A DNA stretch of 64,000 nucleotides from Paracoccaceae bacterium (GCA_028097405.1 JAOHEK010000007.1:1-64000), one strand, 5' to 3'; positions 1 to 7,605 are shown, counted from the first letter of the stretch. Notes: generated by a model from the letters alone, not told the origin. Made by a program: numbers and translations.

Positions 1-268
1 CAGCCTGCTCATCATCGATGAACTCGGCTTTGTGCCGCTCAGCAAGACAGGCGCGGAACTGCTGTTCGAACTGATCTCGCAACGCTACGAGCGCGGATCA
101 ACACTCATCACCAGCAACCTGCCTTTCGAAGAGTGGACGGAAACCTTCGGCACAGAACGATTGACTGGCGCGCTCCTGGATCGGCTGACCCACCACGTGA
201 ACATTCTGGAAATGAACGGCGAAAGCTATCGGCTCAATCAGAGCAAGTCAAAACACGCCAAAACCTAA
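1..268 (+). CDS. istB: IstB-like ATPase, IS21 family (5' end outside window)
   Basis: C-terminal part of the AAA+ helper ATPase of an IS21-type transposon, which activates the IstA transposase on DNA. Reading frame 2 gives a Walker B stretch LLIIDELG right at the window edge, followed by the sensor-type STLITSNLPFEEW and the C-terminal LLDRLTHHVNILEMNGESY, all typical of IstB. The stop is TAA at 266-268. The N-terminal half with Walker A lies outside the window, so completeness cannot be judged. No istA is visible, because it would precede istB and fall left of position 1. It lies immediately upstream of the putative IS21 right end. Confidence 0.93.
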   Translation, partial: SLLIIDELGFVPLSKTGAELLFELISQRYERGSTLITSNLPFEEWTETFGTERLTGALLDRLTHHVNILEMNGESYRLNQSKSKHAKT

Positions 269-446
269 CACATCCTCAGATTGGCCTGATGGCCAACCAC
301 TGCCCGGCAGGCGCATGCATAGCATGCTGCCGAGAGGGGCGCCTTGGAACGTCCTTGCTACTTGAGGGCATCACGCCCCAAGGCGCGGCACCCAGTGGCC
401 GACTTTTACTCCGCCCCATTGGTCGGTTATTGCGCCGCCGTTGACA
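1..446 (+). mobile_element. Right end of an IS21-type insertion sequence
   Basis: The istB fragment is followed by about 180 bases of non-coding DNA ending in CGCCGTTGACA at 436-446. This matches the IS21-type habit of terminating in a TTGACA-like end (TGTCAA at the left tip). A GGCCGACTTTTACTCCGCC tract at 401-419 and the terminal TTGACA resemble the multiple terminal repeats of this family. The exact tip and the target duplication cannot be confirmed because the left end is outside the window. Confidence 0.6.
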
Positions 447-819
447 CCCGACCGAGGGCTCTTCGGTGCGATTAGTAAAACTTGACACCGAAACATTGGT
501 GTTTTCTACAAAGATGAAGCCGGTCGGAAAAGTTCTCGGAAATCTAGCAAGCAAGCCACGCGGTGTCGTAGCTGCGACAACAACCTCAGATTCTGGAACG
601 CTTGACGTTAAATACATGGGGCCAGAACCGGTAGCAGAGCTATTTAACTAACTCTATGTGGCGCACCCTGCGGGCCGAGCTGTCGTGAACCGAGTCTTTC
701 GTCTCGGCCTTATGGCTTCCATCTCTTGCGCTCAGAATGCCAGCCCAAGAGGCTGACTTTTCTCTTTGTTGAAGTAGGGCATCCAGACCCCAGAATATGA
801 AGACCTGAACGTCCTTTGG
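447..819. other. Gene-poor stretch between IS21 end and DUF2779 gene
   Basis: No gene is recognised here. A 61-codon plus-strand frame at 466-651 (ends in PEPVAELFN) has no family I recognise and no clear ribosome site. It may be the tail of a gene cut by the IS21 insertion. A hairpin is possible at 673-709 (GGCCGAG paired with CTCGGCC, with an alternative inner pairing CCGAG/CTCGG), which could act as a terminator or attenuator. The last part, 737-820, is one copy of a degenerate direct repeat. Confidence 0.5.
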
Positions 820-820
820 C
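737..820. repeat. Left copy of a degenerate direct repeat flanking DUF2779
   Basis: Starts with ATGCCAGCCC and continues to GACTTTTCTC. It aligns with 2366-2394 at about 26 of 29 positions. After a divergent middle the similarity resumes around CCCCAG and AAGACCTGAACGTCC (788-817) against 2418-2447. The copy ends almost exactly at the stop codon of the minus-strand DUF2779 gene, so the gene sits between two related sequences. Confidence 0.6.
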
Positions 821-2331
821 TATGAGCGATAAGCCAGTGACATCGATTGCAGAGTTCCGTGAATAGCCACCATCGCCCAGGTGTCACGCGTGCAATACTC
901 AATCAGATCAGCGTAGACTTTGTCACGTTCGGGTGTCTGCGGATTGGTCAGCGTGACCTCTTTCCAAAGGCGCGCTGCGCTTGCCCCTTCACGGATATCT
1001 AGGTCATCGTAAGAAAGTTCCGGCAGCAATGCGGGCAACACGGCCTTGATCGATGCGCTGCCATTGAATGCAGGGTCCATGATTGTCTCGTCTGCAAACG
1101 GCTTCATCAAGTCGATCACGCGCGCGTTCAAACCCTCCAAGAACGTGGCGTATTCCGGGAACGCCGCAGCCATCTCATTGTTGCGGGCTTTCTCAAACGC
1201 TTCATACCAAACGAGAACTGACCCCGTTTCACCGACGTCCTCTCGCAGTCTTTTGAGAAGCGTTAGAATCGGATTGCTGTCGTCGCGGTGCAGGTATTCC
1301 CGATGCTCGATTTCACCGCTTGGCTCTCGCTGGATATGCAGGGAATACTGGAAAGGCACTTGCTGATAGGGTCGTGTACCATCCCAAGGCGGCACTAAGC
1401 TCTGTGATGTTTCGTAGTCGAAGTAGTAGACCGGGTAAGTGATCTCGCTCAGGAAGCGATCCAGAGCGTCCTTGTCGACGGCACGCGTTCCTTGCGCCTT
1501 TGCGCTAAGATAACGCCGGGTTGATTTGCCCAGCACGGACGGGTCGTCAATCTTTTCGATAGTGGATACCCCCGCCTCGATCAGCGCTGTGGCTTTTTCT
1601 GCGCTCATGAACGGAAGGTGGTGGATGCTGTCAGCGGCAAGGGGCGGATCGAGCTTGTTACGGATTTTCAGCCACTCACTATAAGACTTGAGGCGAGCTC
1701 GTTCCGGAGCCGGATCAGGCATGGTGTTGCTGGCAACGACGCTCAAGGCGTGGTCAATCCGTGAGCGTGTTTTATCAATCTGAGCGGAAACGTTATCGGT
1801 GATGTCGGTAACGCCCACCAATCCTTGTGGATCGATCTCGCCATCTCTCACGTACTCACGATTGACGTGTGCCACTTCGCAGCGTGTGATTGGGAAACCA
1901 GCGCCTTCAAGGACAATGCGCTGGAAGGCAAGATCGAAGGTGTGCTCAGGCTTGGCAGAAGTGCCGCTCTTGATCTCCGTCAGAACGTATCCGTCACCAT
2001 CGCGGCTGACAATGTCAGAGATACATGTGATCGATCCATCTTCGTAGCGTCCTTGAGCAACGGCACTGGCTCCGTTTTGCCAGGTTTCAAGCGTCTGTGA
2101 CGTCAGAGCCTGATAGCCCGCAAAGTCCGAGAATCCTAGTCGAACCAAGTCCGGAAACAGAGCCTCAGCATACGGTTCAAAAGCATGCCCTTCATCAAAG
2201 CGGGCCTGTAGTGCAGCATTAATTGGCGGGAGAAGATGTTTGTCGTGCTTCTTTAGCCAAAGCCAGGTTGGGTGCTTTAAGAACAACATGTAGTCTGACT
2301 TCGAAAGCTGCATACCACATGCTGCCACCAA
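820..2331 (-). CDS. DUF2779 family protein, predicted nuclease
   Basis: A 503-residue protein with two nuclease-like halves. The first has a RecB/Cas4-type PD-(D/E)XK pattern: DIVSRDGDGYVLTEIKSGTS, followed by a DLAFQRIVLEGAG helix. The second begins with YPVYYFDYETSQSL, a D-x-E pair of the DEDD exonuclease fold, and ends with EYCTRDTWAM, where Y-x3-D fits the DEDDy type. This arrangement is characteristic of DUF2779. The cellular role is unknown; DNA or RNA processing in an accessory or defence setting is an inference. Translation may start at 2331 or, more in line with the family, at the Met at 2313 (MQLSKSDYML). It lies alone on the minus strand between degenerate direct repeats, which suggests a mobile cargo gene. 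Confidence 0.85.
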   Translation of the reverse strand: MVAACGMQLSKSDYMLFLKHPTWLWLKKHDKHLLPPINAALQARFDEGHAFEPYAEALFPDLVRLGFSDFAGYQALTSQTLETWQNGASAVAQGRYEDGSITCISDIVSRDGDGYVLTEIKSGTSAKPEHTFDLAFQRIVLEGAGFPITRCEVAHVNREYVRDGEIDPQGLVGVTDITDNVSAQIDKTRSRIDHALSVVASNTMPDPAPERARLKSYSEWLKIRNKLDPPLAADSIHHLPFMSAEKATALIEAGVSTIEKIDDPSVLGKSTRRYLSAKAQGTRAVDKDALDRFLSEITYPVYYFDYETSQSLVPPWDGTRPYQQVPFQYSLHIQREPSGEIEHREYLHRDDSNPILTLLKRLREDVGETGSVLVWYEAFEKARNNEMAAAFPEYATFLEGLNARVIDLMKPFADETIMDPAFNGSASIKAVLPALLPELSYDDLDIREGASAARLWKEVTLTNPQTPERDKVYADLIEYCTRDTWAMVAIHGTLQSMSLAYRS

Positions 2332-2365
2332 CCGTGCCCGGAGTAAACGAGTATGTTTTCAACGG

Positions 2366-2452
2366 ATGCCAGCCCTAAGGGGCCGACTTTTCTCCATCAA
2401 TTGAGAGGGGCCTGCGGCCCCCAGGCCATCAAGACCTAAACGCCCCTTCGGG
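2366..2452. repeat. Right copy of degenerate direct repeat, in ardC leader
   Basis: ATGCCAGCCCTAAGGGGCCG at 2366-2385 and the following GACTTTTCTC match the copy at 737-764 with one indel and two mismatches. Downstream, CCATCAAGACCTAAACGCCC matches the left copy more loosely. This copy belongs to the leader of ardC. The left copy may therefore be what remains of the original leader displaced by the DUF2779 insertion. Confidence 0.6.
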
Positions 2453-2592
2453 CGCGCACAGCGTGTATCTCCGTCCTTCCGCACTCCTTCGTCGTTTGTG
2501 CAGGGCGGGTGATCCCCCTCACGCCGTGCGGGGCTTGACCGCCATCCCCCGCTCATTGGCGCGGGCCTAGTCCCGGTTGCATGCGCAACCGG
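2407..2592 (+). promoter_or_regulatory. Hairpin-rich leader of ardC
   Basis: Three hairpins are visible upstream of ardC: GGGGCC-TGC-GGCCCC at 2407-2421, CGCCC-CTTC-GGGCG near 2441-2454, and CCGGTTGC-ATGC-GCAACCGG at 2573-2592. The last ends 22 bases before the ATG and just upstream of the AGGAAAGG ribosome site. In conjugative elements, anti-restriction genes are often expressed from folded single-stranded leaders during DNA entry. Whether this leader does that is an inference only. Confidence 0.45.
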
Positions 2593-2614
2593 CTATCTAG
2601 GAAAGGAAAAGCCA

Positions 2615-3514
2615 ATGAAAAAAGACATTTATCAGAAAGTCACCGACAAGATTATTACTGACTTGGAGCAAGGCGAGCTCACTTGGCTGAAGCCTTGGAG
2701 CTCTGCAAACACAGATGGGCGGATCATCAAGCCGCTACGTCATAACGGTTTGCCTTATAGCGGGATCAACATTTTGATGCTGTGGGGCGCAGCGATGGAA
2801 GGCGGTTATGCATCGCCGTACTGGATGACATTCAAACAGGCCAAGGCGTTTGACGCCCATGTCAAAAAAGGCGAGCGCGGCAATCTGGTCGTGTATGCCA
2901 ACACCATCACCAAGACCGAAGAGACCAGCGACGGCGGCGAGGAAGAGCGCAAAATCCCATTCATGAAAGGTTATTCAGTATTCAATGTTGAGCAGATCGA
3001 AGGCTTGCCCGATCACTACTATGCAGAGCCTCCAAAGGTCATTGATCCTGTTTTGCGGATCGATCATGCAGACAGCTTTTTTGCAAAAACGGGTGCAGAT
3101 GTTCGCCATGGCGGAAACCGCGCTTTTTACAGCGGTGGCAGTGACCATGTGCAGATGCCGTATTTTGAAAGCTTCCGCAGTCCTGAAGCCTACTATGCAA
3201 CTTTGGCGCATGAGCTGACCCACTGGACAAAGCACAAGAGCCGTCTTGATCGTGAATTTGGGCGCAAAAAGTGGGGCGATGAAGGCTATGCACGTGAAGA
3301 GCTGGTAGCAGAGCTTGGTGCAGCATTTCTTTGTGCTGATCTGGCTTTGACGCCGGAACCTGGCACCGATCATGCGGCCTATATTCAAAGCTGGCTCAAA
3401 ATGCTGAAAGACGACAAGCGTGCGATCTTCAGCGCGGCAGCGCATGCGCAACGCGCAGCGGATTTCTTGAACGGGTTTCAAGTTGAAGAGCAAAAAGTAG
3501 GAGTGGCGGCATAG
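2615..3514 (+). CDS. ardC: ArdC-type antirestriction / ssDNA-binding metallopeptidase-like protein
   Basis: A 299-residue protein with the ArdC layout. The N-terminal ssDNA-binding domain runs from about residue 1 to 125 (starts MKKDIYQKVTDKIITDLEQG and has the KPWSS and LPYSGINILML features). The zincin-like domain has the metal site HELTHWTKHKSRLDREFG and the third ligand in EELVAELGAAFLC. Proteins of this kind bind incoming single-stranded plasmid DNA and protect it from host restriction in the recipient cytoplasm. It is preceded by a good ribosome site (AGGAAAGG) and a hairpin-rich leader. Together with the relaxase and mobC downstream it marks this segment as part of a mobilisable element. 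The length is normal and no damage is visible. Confidence 0.93.
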   Translation: MKKDIYQKVTDKIITDLEQGELTWLKPWSSANTDGRIIKPLRHNGLPYSGINILMLWGAAMEGGYASPYWMTFKQAKAFDAHVKKGERGNLVVYANTITKTEETSDGGEEERKIPFMKGYSVFNVEQIEGLPDHYYAEPPKVIDPVLRIDHADSFFAKTGADVRHGGNRAFYSGGSDHVQMPYFESFRSPEAYYATLAHELTHWTKHKSRLDREFGRKKWGDEGYAREELVAELGAAFLCADLALTPEPGTDHAAYIQSWLKMLKDDKRAIFSAAAHAQRAADFLNGFQVEEQKVGVAA

Positions 3515-3544
3515 GCGTTCCTAGCAGCAATAGAAATTTGCGGC

Positions 3545-3558
3545 GGGCCTTTCGGCCC
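3545..3558 (+). terminator. GGGCC-TTTC-GGCCC hairpin after ardC
   Basis: A 5-bp GC stem with a 4-base loop lies 31 bases past the ardC stop. It has no U-tract, so intrinsic termination is uncertain. The identical 14-base hairpin recurs at 3788-3801, on the other side of the small minus-strand gene. Confidence 0.4.
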
Positions 3559-3570
3559 ACCGCGCGCGGC

Positions 3571-3750
3571 TCAGAGACATGGCATTCTTGATGCCAGCTC
3601 AGCCTCGATGTTTTCCAGTGAAGCTAGTGCATTCTGGCGCTCCTGCGAACCGCGCGGCGCGACAGAAAAAGCGTTGAATGCTTCTCTGAAAAGACCGTGC
3701 AATTGTGCAGTGCTGCGGGATGCTGCTTCAAATCGTGTGACGAGCTTCAT
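3571..3750 (-). CDS. Small conserved-looking protein of unknown function
   Basis: A 59-residue, mostly helical, slightly basic protein (MKLVTRFEAASRSTAQLHGL at the start, ESIEA-like acidic helix near the end, MPCL at the C terminus). I do not recognise a domain. The start was placed at 3750 rather than the upstream in-frame ATG at 3768, because GGAGGATCAA directly precedes this ATG with ideal ribosome-site spacing. It has no signal peptide or membrane segment. It lies between ardC and the relaxase and is flanked on both sides by the same GGGCCTTTCGGCCC hairpin. I recall similar small proteins on alphaproteobacterial mobile elements, but that is memory rather than proof. Confidence 0.6.
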   Translation of the reverse strand: MKLVTRFEAASRSTAQLHGLFREAFNAFSVAPRGSQERQNALASLENIEAELASRMPCL

Positions 3751-3787
3751 TTGATCCTCCATCGTCAAGGAGGCCCCAAACCACTTA

Positions 3788-3801
3788 GGGCCTTTCGGCC
3801 C
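3788..3801. repeat. Second GGGCCTTTCGGCCC hairpin
   Basis: Identical to the hairpin at 3545-3558. It is followed at 3810-3825 by another inverted repeat (CATCAA...TTGATG). The 190 bases between the small gene and the relaxase stop hold no recognisable gene. A transfer origin could be here, but no nic-like sequence could be identified. Confidence 0.45.
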
Positions 3802-3940
3802 ACACCCATCAAAGGCGCTTGATGGTTTGGTTGGTCTATTTTGCTTGGCTATGGCGGATCACGGGTGAACGGCATTCGTACTGATGCGGCTTCATGTAAC
3901 TGCACGAAAGGTTTCATGGTCTGATGAGAAGGTTCGCTTG

Positions 3941-5647
3941 TTATCTGTCGAGTTCTGGTCCGCGCGGCTTTCGTGTTTGCCCATCGCGAAGACGTTGAAG
4001 GCGATCTTTTGGTGAGACGGCGTCTCTTCCAGCTCTGCGCACCTGCAATGTTGGTTTTTGCTGCTGTTCCTCGCGCAGTTTTTCCAGGCGTTCTTGTGCC
4101 GTCTTTACGCGCTCAGCCGACATCTTGGTCTGGCTGTCGGCATAGGCCTGCTTCGCAGAACGAGTTCTGGTTTTAGTTTTCTCCGCCCCGAGAGCCGTTT
4201 GCGTCTTCGTATCTTTGGCAGGAGTCTTGTGTGGAACATTCTCACTCTGAGGCGGGATTGGCTTGGGCGATGCGCGCTCGCGCTTCGGACGCTCCGTCTC
4301 AAAGGTACGGGAGAGCGCCTTCACCTGCTGCTTGCCCAATTCAATGACAGGCTTTGAAGGCAGTTCGACTTTCTGGGCTGCATCGATCACCCGCTTCAAT
4401 GGGGAAAACGCTTTCTTCGCCAAGGGTTCCAATCCGCGCATCATCAAACGATAATTTGTCCGATCATGATGAAGTCCGCGTAGCACACCGGCATGGCGAT
4501 TGCGGGCAGCTCTGATCTCAATCTGAAGACTTTGCCGGTCCTTCAGTTGCGCCTCGATTAAGAGATGTCGTTGTTCACGGTCGCGCTGAAGCGACCAAAT
4601 GGCTTCCATTTGGTTCTGTTTTTCAAGCGCTGCTCGTTTACCAGTCACGCGGTCTAGCAGACCGCGCAAACCTTTGCGCATTCGGGCTGATCTTGCCACT
4701 ATTTCGGCATTGGCGCGCTCTTTCTGTCCAACATCCAGTTTAGCCCGTTCTGCCTGTTGCTGAACCTGCATTTCCTGGCGGCGAGTCTCAATTGCAGCTT
4801 TCTCTTTGTTTGTATCAGCCCGCGCCTTCTCAACATGCGAATTAAGTTTAGGCATGATCTCTTTGGCGATGCGCTGGCGGGTTTCGTCAACGCTATTCAG
4901 TTCCTGCGGCTTACCAAGACGCTCTGTTACATCTTTGGACTTCTTGCCGATGGCACGCGGGACCGAGATCACTTCGCCCTCAAATGTCACCGCGACATGA
5001 CCACGCCTATCACCACGTGCGAGGAAGAAGCCGCGTTCTTCCAACGCATGCGAAAAGCTGTTGCGGCTGTCGGAGATCGCCCAGGCCTCTTGAATATCTG
5101 CCTTAAGTTCTCCGGCGTGCCGTTCAATCCGCTTGGCTTGTTGCCATTCGGCCAGGGTAAAGTTGCGCGGATCGCGGTCCTTTGCGTTGGCGAGGCCTTT
5201 GGGCATCTGCCAGCCATGCTCAAGATAGAGCTGCTTTGATACCTCCATCAGCTTGTTTTTGAAGAAAGGGAGCGGCTTAGCCGTCATGGTTTCAGCATCG
5301 ATCCGGCTCCAGACGGCATGACAGTGCCGCCGTCCTTCTTTCTCATGAAAGACGACCACACGGGGTTGATCTGTCAGCCCATGCCTTTCTTCAATCGCCG
5401 CGAGGGCTTGCTCGAACGTCTCAATGCGGACGGATTCGGTCTCGGGCGGGTTGAGCGAGACCGAAAACAGAAACTGCCTGCACTTCGTACCTTTTGATAC
5501 AGCTTCAGCCTCACGCAGCGCACCGACGACATCATTAGTCATGAAACCCCTGACATCGTGGATTTCGACATGCTCATTCTCGGTGGTCTTCAATAGATGA
5601 AGTCCGAGCTGCTTTGCACCGCCACGCTGAGAGCCTTTCAGGATCAT
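3941..5647 (-). CDS. Relaxase/mobilization nuclease, MOBP-like
   Basis: A 568-residue relaxase. These enzymes nick one strand at oriT, stay covalently attached and pilot DNA through a conjugative pore. The metal-binding three-histidine motif is FHEKEGRRHCHAVWSRID (His101, His108, His110). The N-terminal catalytic domain spans roughly residues 1-170, and the rest is a long charged, coiled-coil and basic tail rich in Lys, Arg, Glu and Gln. No tyrosine occurs before residue 141, although relaxases usually have the nucleophile Tyr near the N terminus. His17 in GLHLL is the best-placed alternative. The gene overlaps mobC by 4 bases (ATGA), so the two are translationally coupled. No type IV secretion genes are in the window, so this is a mobilisable rather than self-transmissible module. 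Confidence 0.9.
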   Translation of the reverse strand: MILKGSQRGGAKQLGLHLLKTTENEHVEIHDVRGFMTNDVVGALREAEAVSKGTKCRQFLFSVSLNPPETESVRIETFEQALAAIEERHGLTDQPRVVVFHEKEGRRHCHAVWSRIDAETMTAKPLPFFKNKLMEVSKQLYLEHGWQMPKGLANAKDRDPRNFTLAEWQQAKRIERHAGELKADIQEAWAISDSRNSFSHALEERGFFLARGDRRGHVAVTFEGEVISVPRAIGKKSKDVTERLGKPQELNSVDETRQRIAKEIMPKLNSHVEKARADTNKEKAAIETRRQEMQVQQQAERAKLDVGQKERANAEIVARSARMRKGLRGLLDRVTGKRAALEKQNQMEAIWSLQRDREQRHLLIEAQLKDRQSLQIEIRAARNRHAGVLRGLHHDRTNYRLMMRGLEPLAKKAFSPLKRVIDAAQKVELPSKPVIELGKQQVKALSRTFETERPKRERASPKPIPPQSENVPHKTPAKDTKTQTALGAEKTKTRTRSAKQAYADSQTKMSAERVKTAQERLEKLREEQQQKPTLQVRRAGRDAVSPKDRLQRLRDGQTRKPRGPELDR

Positions 5648-6072
5648 GACGGCCCCAAATCGCTACGATTGCCCAATGCTCGCAAAAGCGTCTCCCGCAT
5701 CGCAGTAATATCCGCGCATGCACGACGAATGTCCTTCTCGGTTTCCTCGACAACAGGCAAAGCGCCGATATTTACAGCCTTAGCGAGTTGGTTAAGATTG
5801 TTCGCGATCCGAGAACCGCCAAGCAAAGCGAGGAGTTTCGCAAGGCTCGCATCATCTTTGATTGGGCGTCTTAACTTTGAACGTGCCCGCTTGTTGGACG
5901 TACCTTGCCCATCAAAGACCTTGCGCTTGATATAACTGCCTAAAGGTTCGTCACCAGCAAGCTCTTCAAGACGGGTGCGTTCCTCAAAAGTCAGGCGCAA
6001 CGAAAACGGCGCAGGTTTCTTCTTTGGCCGCTTTTTGGCTATAGCATTGAATTTATTGTCTGTTGTGCTCAT
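5644..6072 (-). CDS. mobC: MobC-like relaxosome accessory protein
   Basis: A 142-residue protein. It has a ribbon-helix-helix-like start (FSLRLTFEERTRLEELAG, then GSYIKRKVF). Its C-terminal helical region, LLGGSRIANNLNQLAKAVN followed by ACADITAMRETLLRALG, is the signature of the MobC family that opens DNA at oriT for the relaxase. It starts with an ATG preceded by TGAGGTGCGGCG, a fair ribosome site. Its first 20 bases overlap the 3' end of the upstream DJ-1/PfpI gene on the same strand. That is an unexpected neighbour for a mobilization gene and places an element boundary just upstream. Confidence 0.88.
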   Translation of the reverse strand: MSTTDNKFNAIAKKRPKKKPAPFSLRLTFEERTRLEELAGDEPLGSYIKRKVFDGQGTSNKRARSKLRRPIKDDASLAKLLALLGGSRIANNLNQLAKAVNIGALPVVEETEKDIRRACADITAMRETLLRALGNRSDLGPS

Positions 6073-6670
6073 CGCCGCACCTCAGATCACTTGGATCATG
6101 TTGTGCGAGATGGGCTTCCCATTCGAGAAGGGTATCAAAGAGAGAGTTCAAACTATCTCTCTCTAACTGCGCCATGGCCGCAAGCGCCATGTCCATTCCA
6201 GCCGATACGCCGGATGAGGTAAAAAACTTGCCGTCTTCAACCCATCTGGCCTCTTTCACCCAAGTTACATTCGGGGCGAGGTGCACGGTTTTGGTGAAGT
6301 CCAGCTTGTTGGTGGTGGCCTTGTGCCCATCAAGCACGCCGGTCATGCCCAACAGAATTGAGCCCGTACAGACCGTCATTACAAGTTCTGCCCGCGCCGA
6401 GACGTCTTGGATCCACTGAACAAGCTCGGGGTCTTTACCTTCGGCCAAAGCCGCGTCGCCGCCGGGGATGAACAACAGGTCGTAATCGGTGCTGTCGGAA
6501 ATTGCCCGATCGACGACGATCCTTTGGCCATGAACGCTTGGCACGGGATCATGGGTTTTTCCGACGGTGACAATGTCGGTCTGGGTGCCGTATCCACCCA
6601 GCATTTCGATGGGACCAAAGTAGTCAAGTGTCTCAAAGCCCGGGAATACCAGCGCGGCAAGTGACTTCAT
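6053..6670 (-). CDS. DJ-1/PfpI family protein
   Basis: A 205-residue class I glutamine-amidotransferase-like protein. The N terminus has AALVFPGFETLDYFGPIEML. The nucleophile elbow is VMTVCTGSILLGMTG with Cys near residue 101, and SSGVSAGMDMALA follows. This pattern is shared with isonitrile hydratase and related DJ-1 proteins; the actual substrate cannot be told. The C terminus (EWEAHLAQHDPSDLRCGDEH) departs from the WDPF-like ending I would expect. Its last codons run into the mobC ribosome site and start, so the true 3' end may have been replaced when the mobilization module joined here. The gene is divergent from sodB. Confidence 0.85.
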   Translation of the reverse strand: MKSLAALVFPGFETLDYFGPIEMLGGYGTQTDIVTVGKTHDPVPSVHGQRIVVDRAISDSTDYDLLFIPGGDAALAEGKDPELVQWIQDVSARAELVMTVCTGSILLGMTGVLDGHKATTNKLDFTKTVHLAPNVTWVKEARWVEDGKFFTSSGVSAGMDMALAAMAQLERDSLNSLFDTLLEWEAHLAQHDPSDLRCGDEHNRQ

Positions 6671-6807
6671 GGTCTGCCCTTTCCTAATGAGATGACGGTT
6701 AACCTAAGGCGTTTGGTCGGAGTTTAAAGCGGGAAAGACTTGACCCCGGCCGCTAACCGCCACAGGTAAGGTTACAGAATATTTCGCCAACTGAGAGGGC
6801 CCTAACA

Positions 6808-7407
6808 ATGGCATTTGATCTTCCTGATCTTCCCTACGCACATGACGCGCTTGCTGGCAAAGGCATGAGTGCTGAAACGCTCGAATATCACCATGACCTG
6901 CACCACAAAGCTTACGTCGATAACGGCAACAAGCTGATCGCAGGAACCGAGTGGGACGGCAAGTCTCTGGAAGACATCATCACGGGCACCTATGACGGTG
7001 GGGCCGTGGCGCAGAACGGTATCTTCAACAACATCAGCCAGCTTTGGAACCACAACCAATTCTGGGAGATGATGGGGCCGAATGGCACTGGCATGCCGGG
7101 CGAATTGGAAAGCGCGATTACCGAAAGCTTCGGGTCGGTCGATGAGTTCAAGTCGCAGTTTTCCGCTGCGGGTGCCGGTCAGTTCGGATCAGGCTGGGCG
7201 TGGCTGGTGAAAAAGGCTGATGGCGGTTTGGCTGTGACCAAGACCGAAAATGGCGTGAACCCGTTGTGCTTTGGCCAGACGGCGCTGTTGGGTTGCGATG
7301 TTTGGGAGCATTCCTATTACATCGACTTCCGCAACAAGCGTCCCGTTTATTTGTCCAACTTCCTAGACAACCTGGTGAATTGGGAAAACGTCGCCTCGCG
7401 GATGTAA
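6808..7407 (+). CDS. sodB: Superoxide dismutase, Fe/Mn family
   Basis: A 199-residue cytoplasmic enzyme converting superoxide to peroxide and oxygen. The metal ligands are His28 (EYHHDLHHKAYV), His82 (LWNHNQFW), Asp164 and His168 (CDVWEHSYYIDF). The Gln before the WNH motif (ISQLWNH) is the iron-type arrangement, so FeSOD is favoured, but cambialistic use of manganese cannot be excluded. The length is normal. A strong intrinsic terminator follows 19 bases after the stop, so it is a monocistronic gene with its own promoter in the 137-base gap to the divergent DJ-1 gene. Confidence 0.97.
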   Translation: MAFDLPDLPYAHDALAGKGMSAETLEYHHDLHHKAYVDNGNKLIAGTEWDGKSLEDIITGTYDGGAVAQNGIFNNISQLWNHNQFWEMMGPNGTGMPGELESAITESFGSVDEFKSQFSAAGAGQFGSGWAWLVKKADGGLAVTKTENGVNPLCFGQTALLGCDVWEHSYYIDFRNKRPVYLSNFLDNLVNWENVASRM

Positions 7408-7426
7408 GCGGGACAGACGAAACAGG

Positions 7427-7458
7427 AAAAGCCCGTCGGTCACCGGCGGGCTTTTTTG
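7427..7458 (+). terminator. Intrinsic terminator of sodB
   Basis: AAAAGCCCGTCGG, a TCA loop, then CCGGCGGGCTTTT, followed by further T residues. The stem is about 12 bp with one mismatch. The A-rich left side would also let it act weakly on the other strand. Confidence 0.9.
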
Positions 7459-7605
7459 TTTGGGGGGATGTCGGAATTAAGGCCGTACCGAGCGATGTGC
7501 TGTCCGTACGGATCTGCAATTTCATGCAATAAAATCACTAAGACGGTCAACGATTGGCGAAATGGTGCGTGACATCAAGGTGACCGAGCGGGTAGATATT
7601 TGTTC

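Noticed and set aside
466-651. 61-codon frame after the IS21 end as a gene
   Set aside because: No ribosome site, no known domain; at best the tail of an interrupted gene. Kept only as a note in the intergenic feature.
2975-3493. 172-codon minus-strand frame inside ardC
   Set aside because: Antisense to a complete ArdC with its zinc motif; no ribosome site or known domain.
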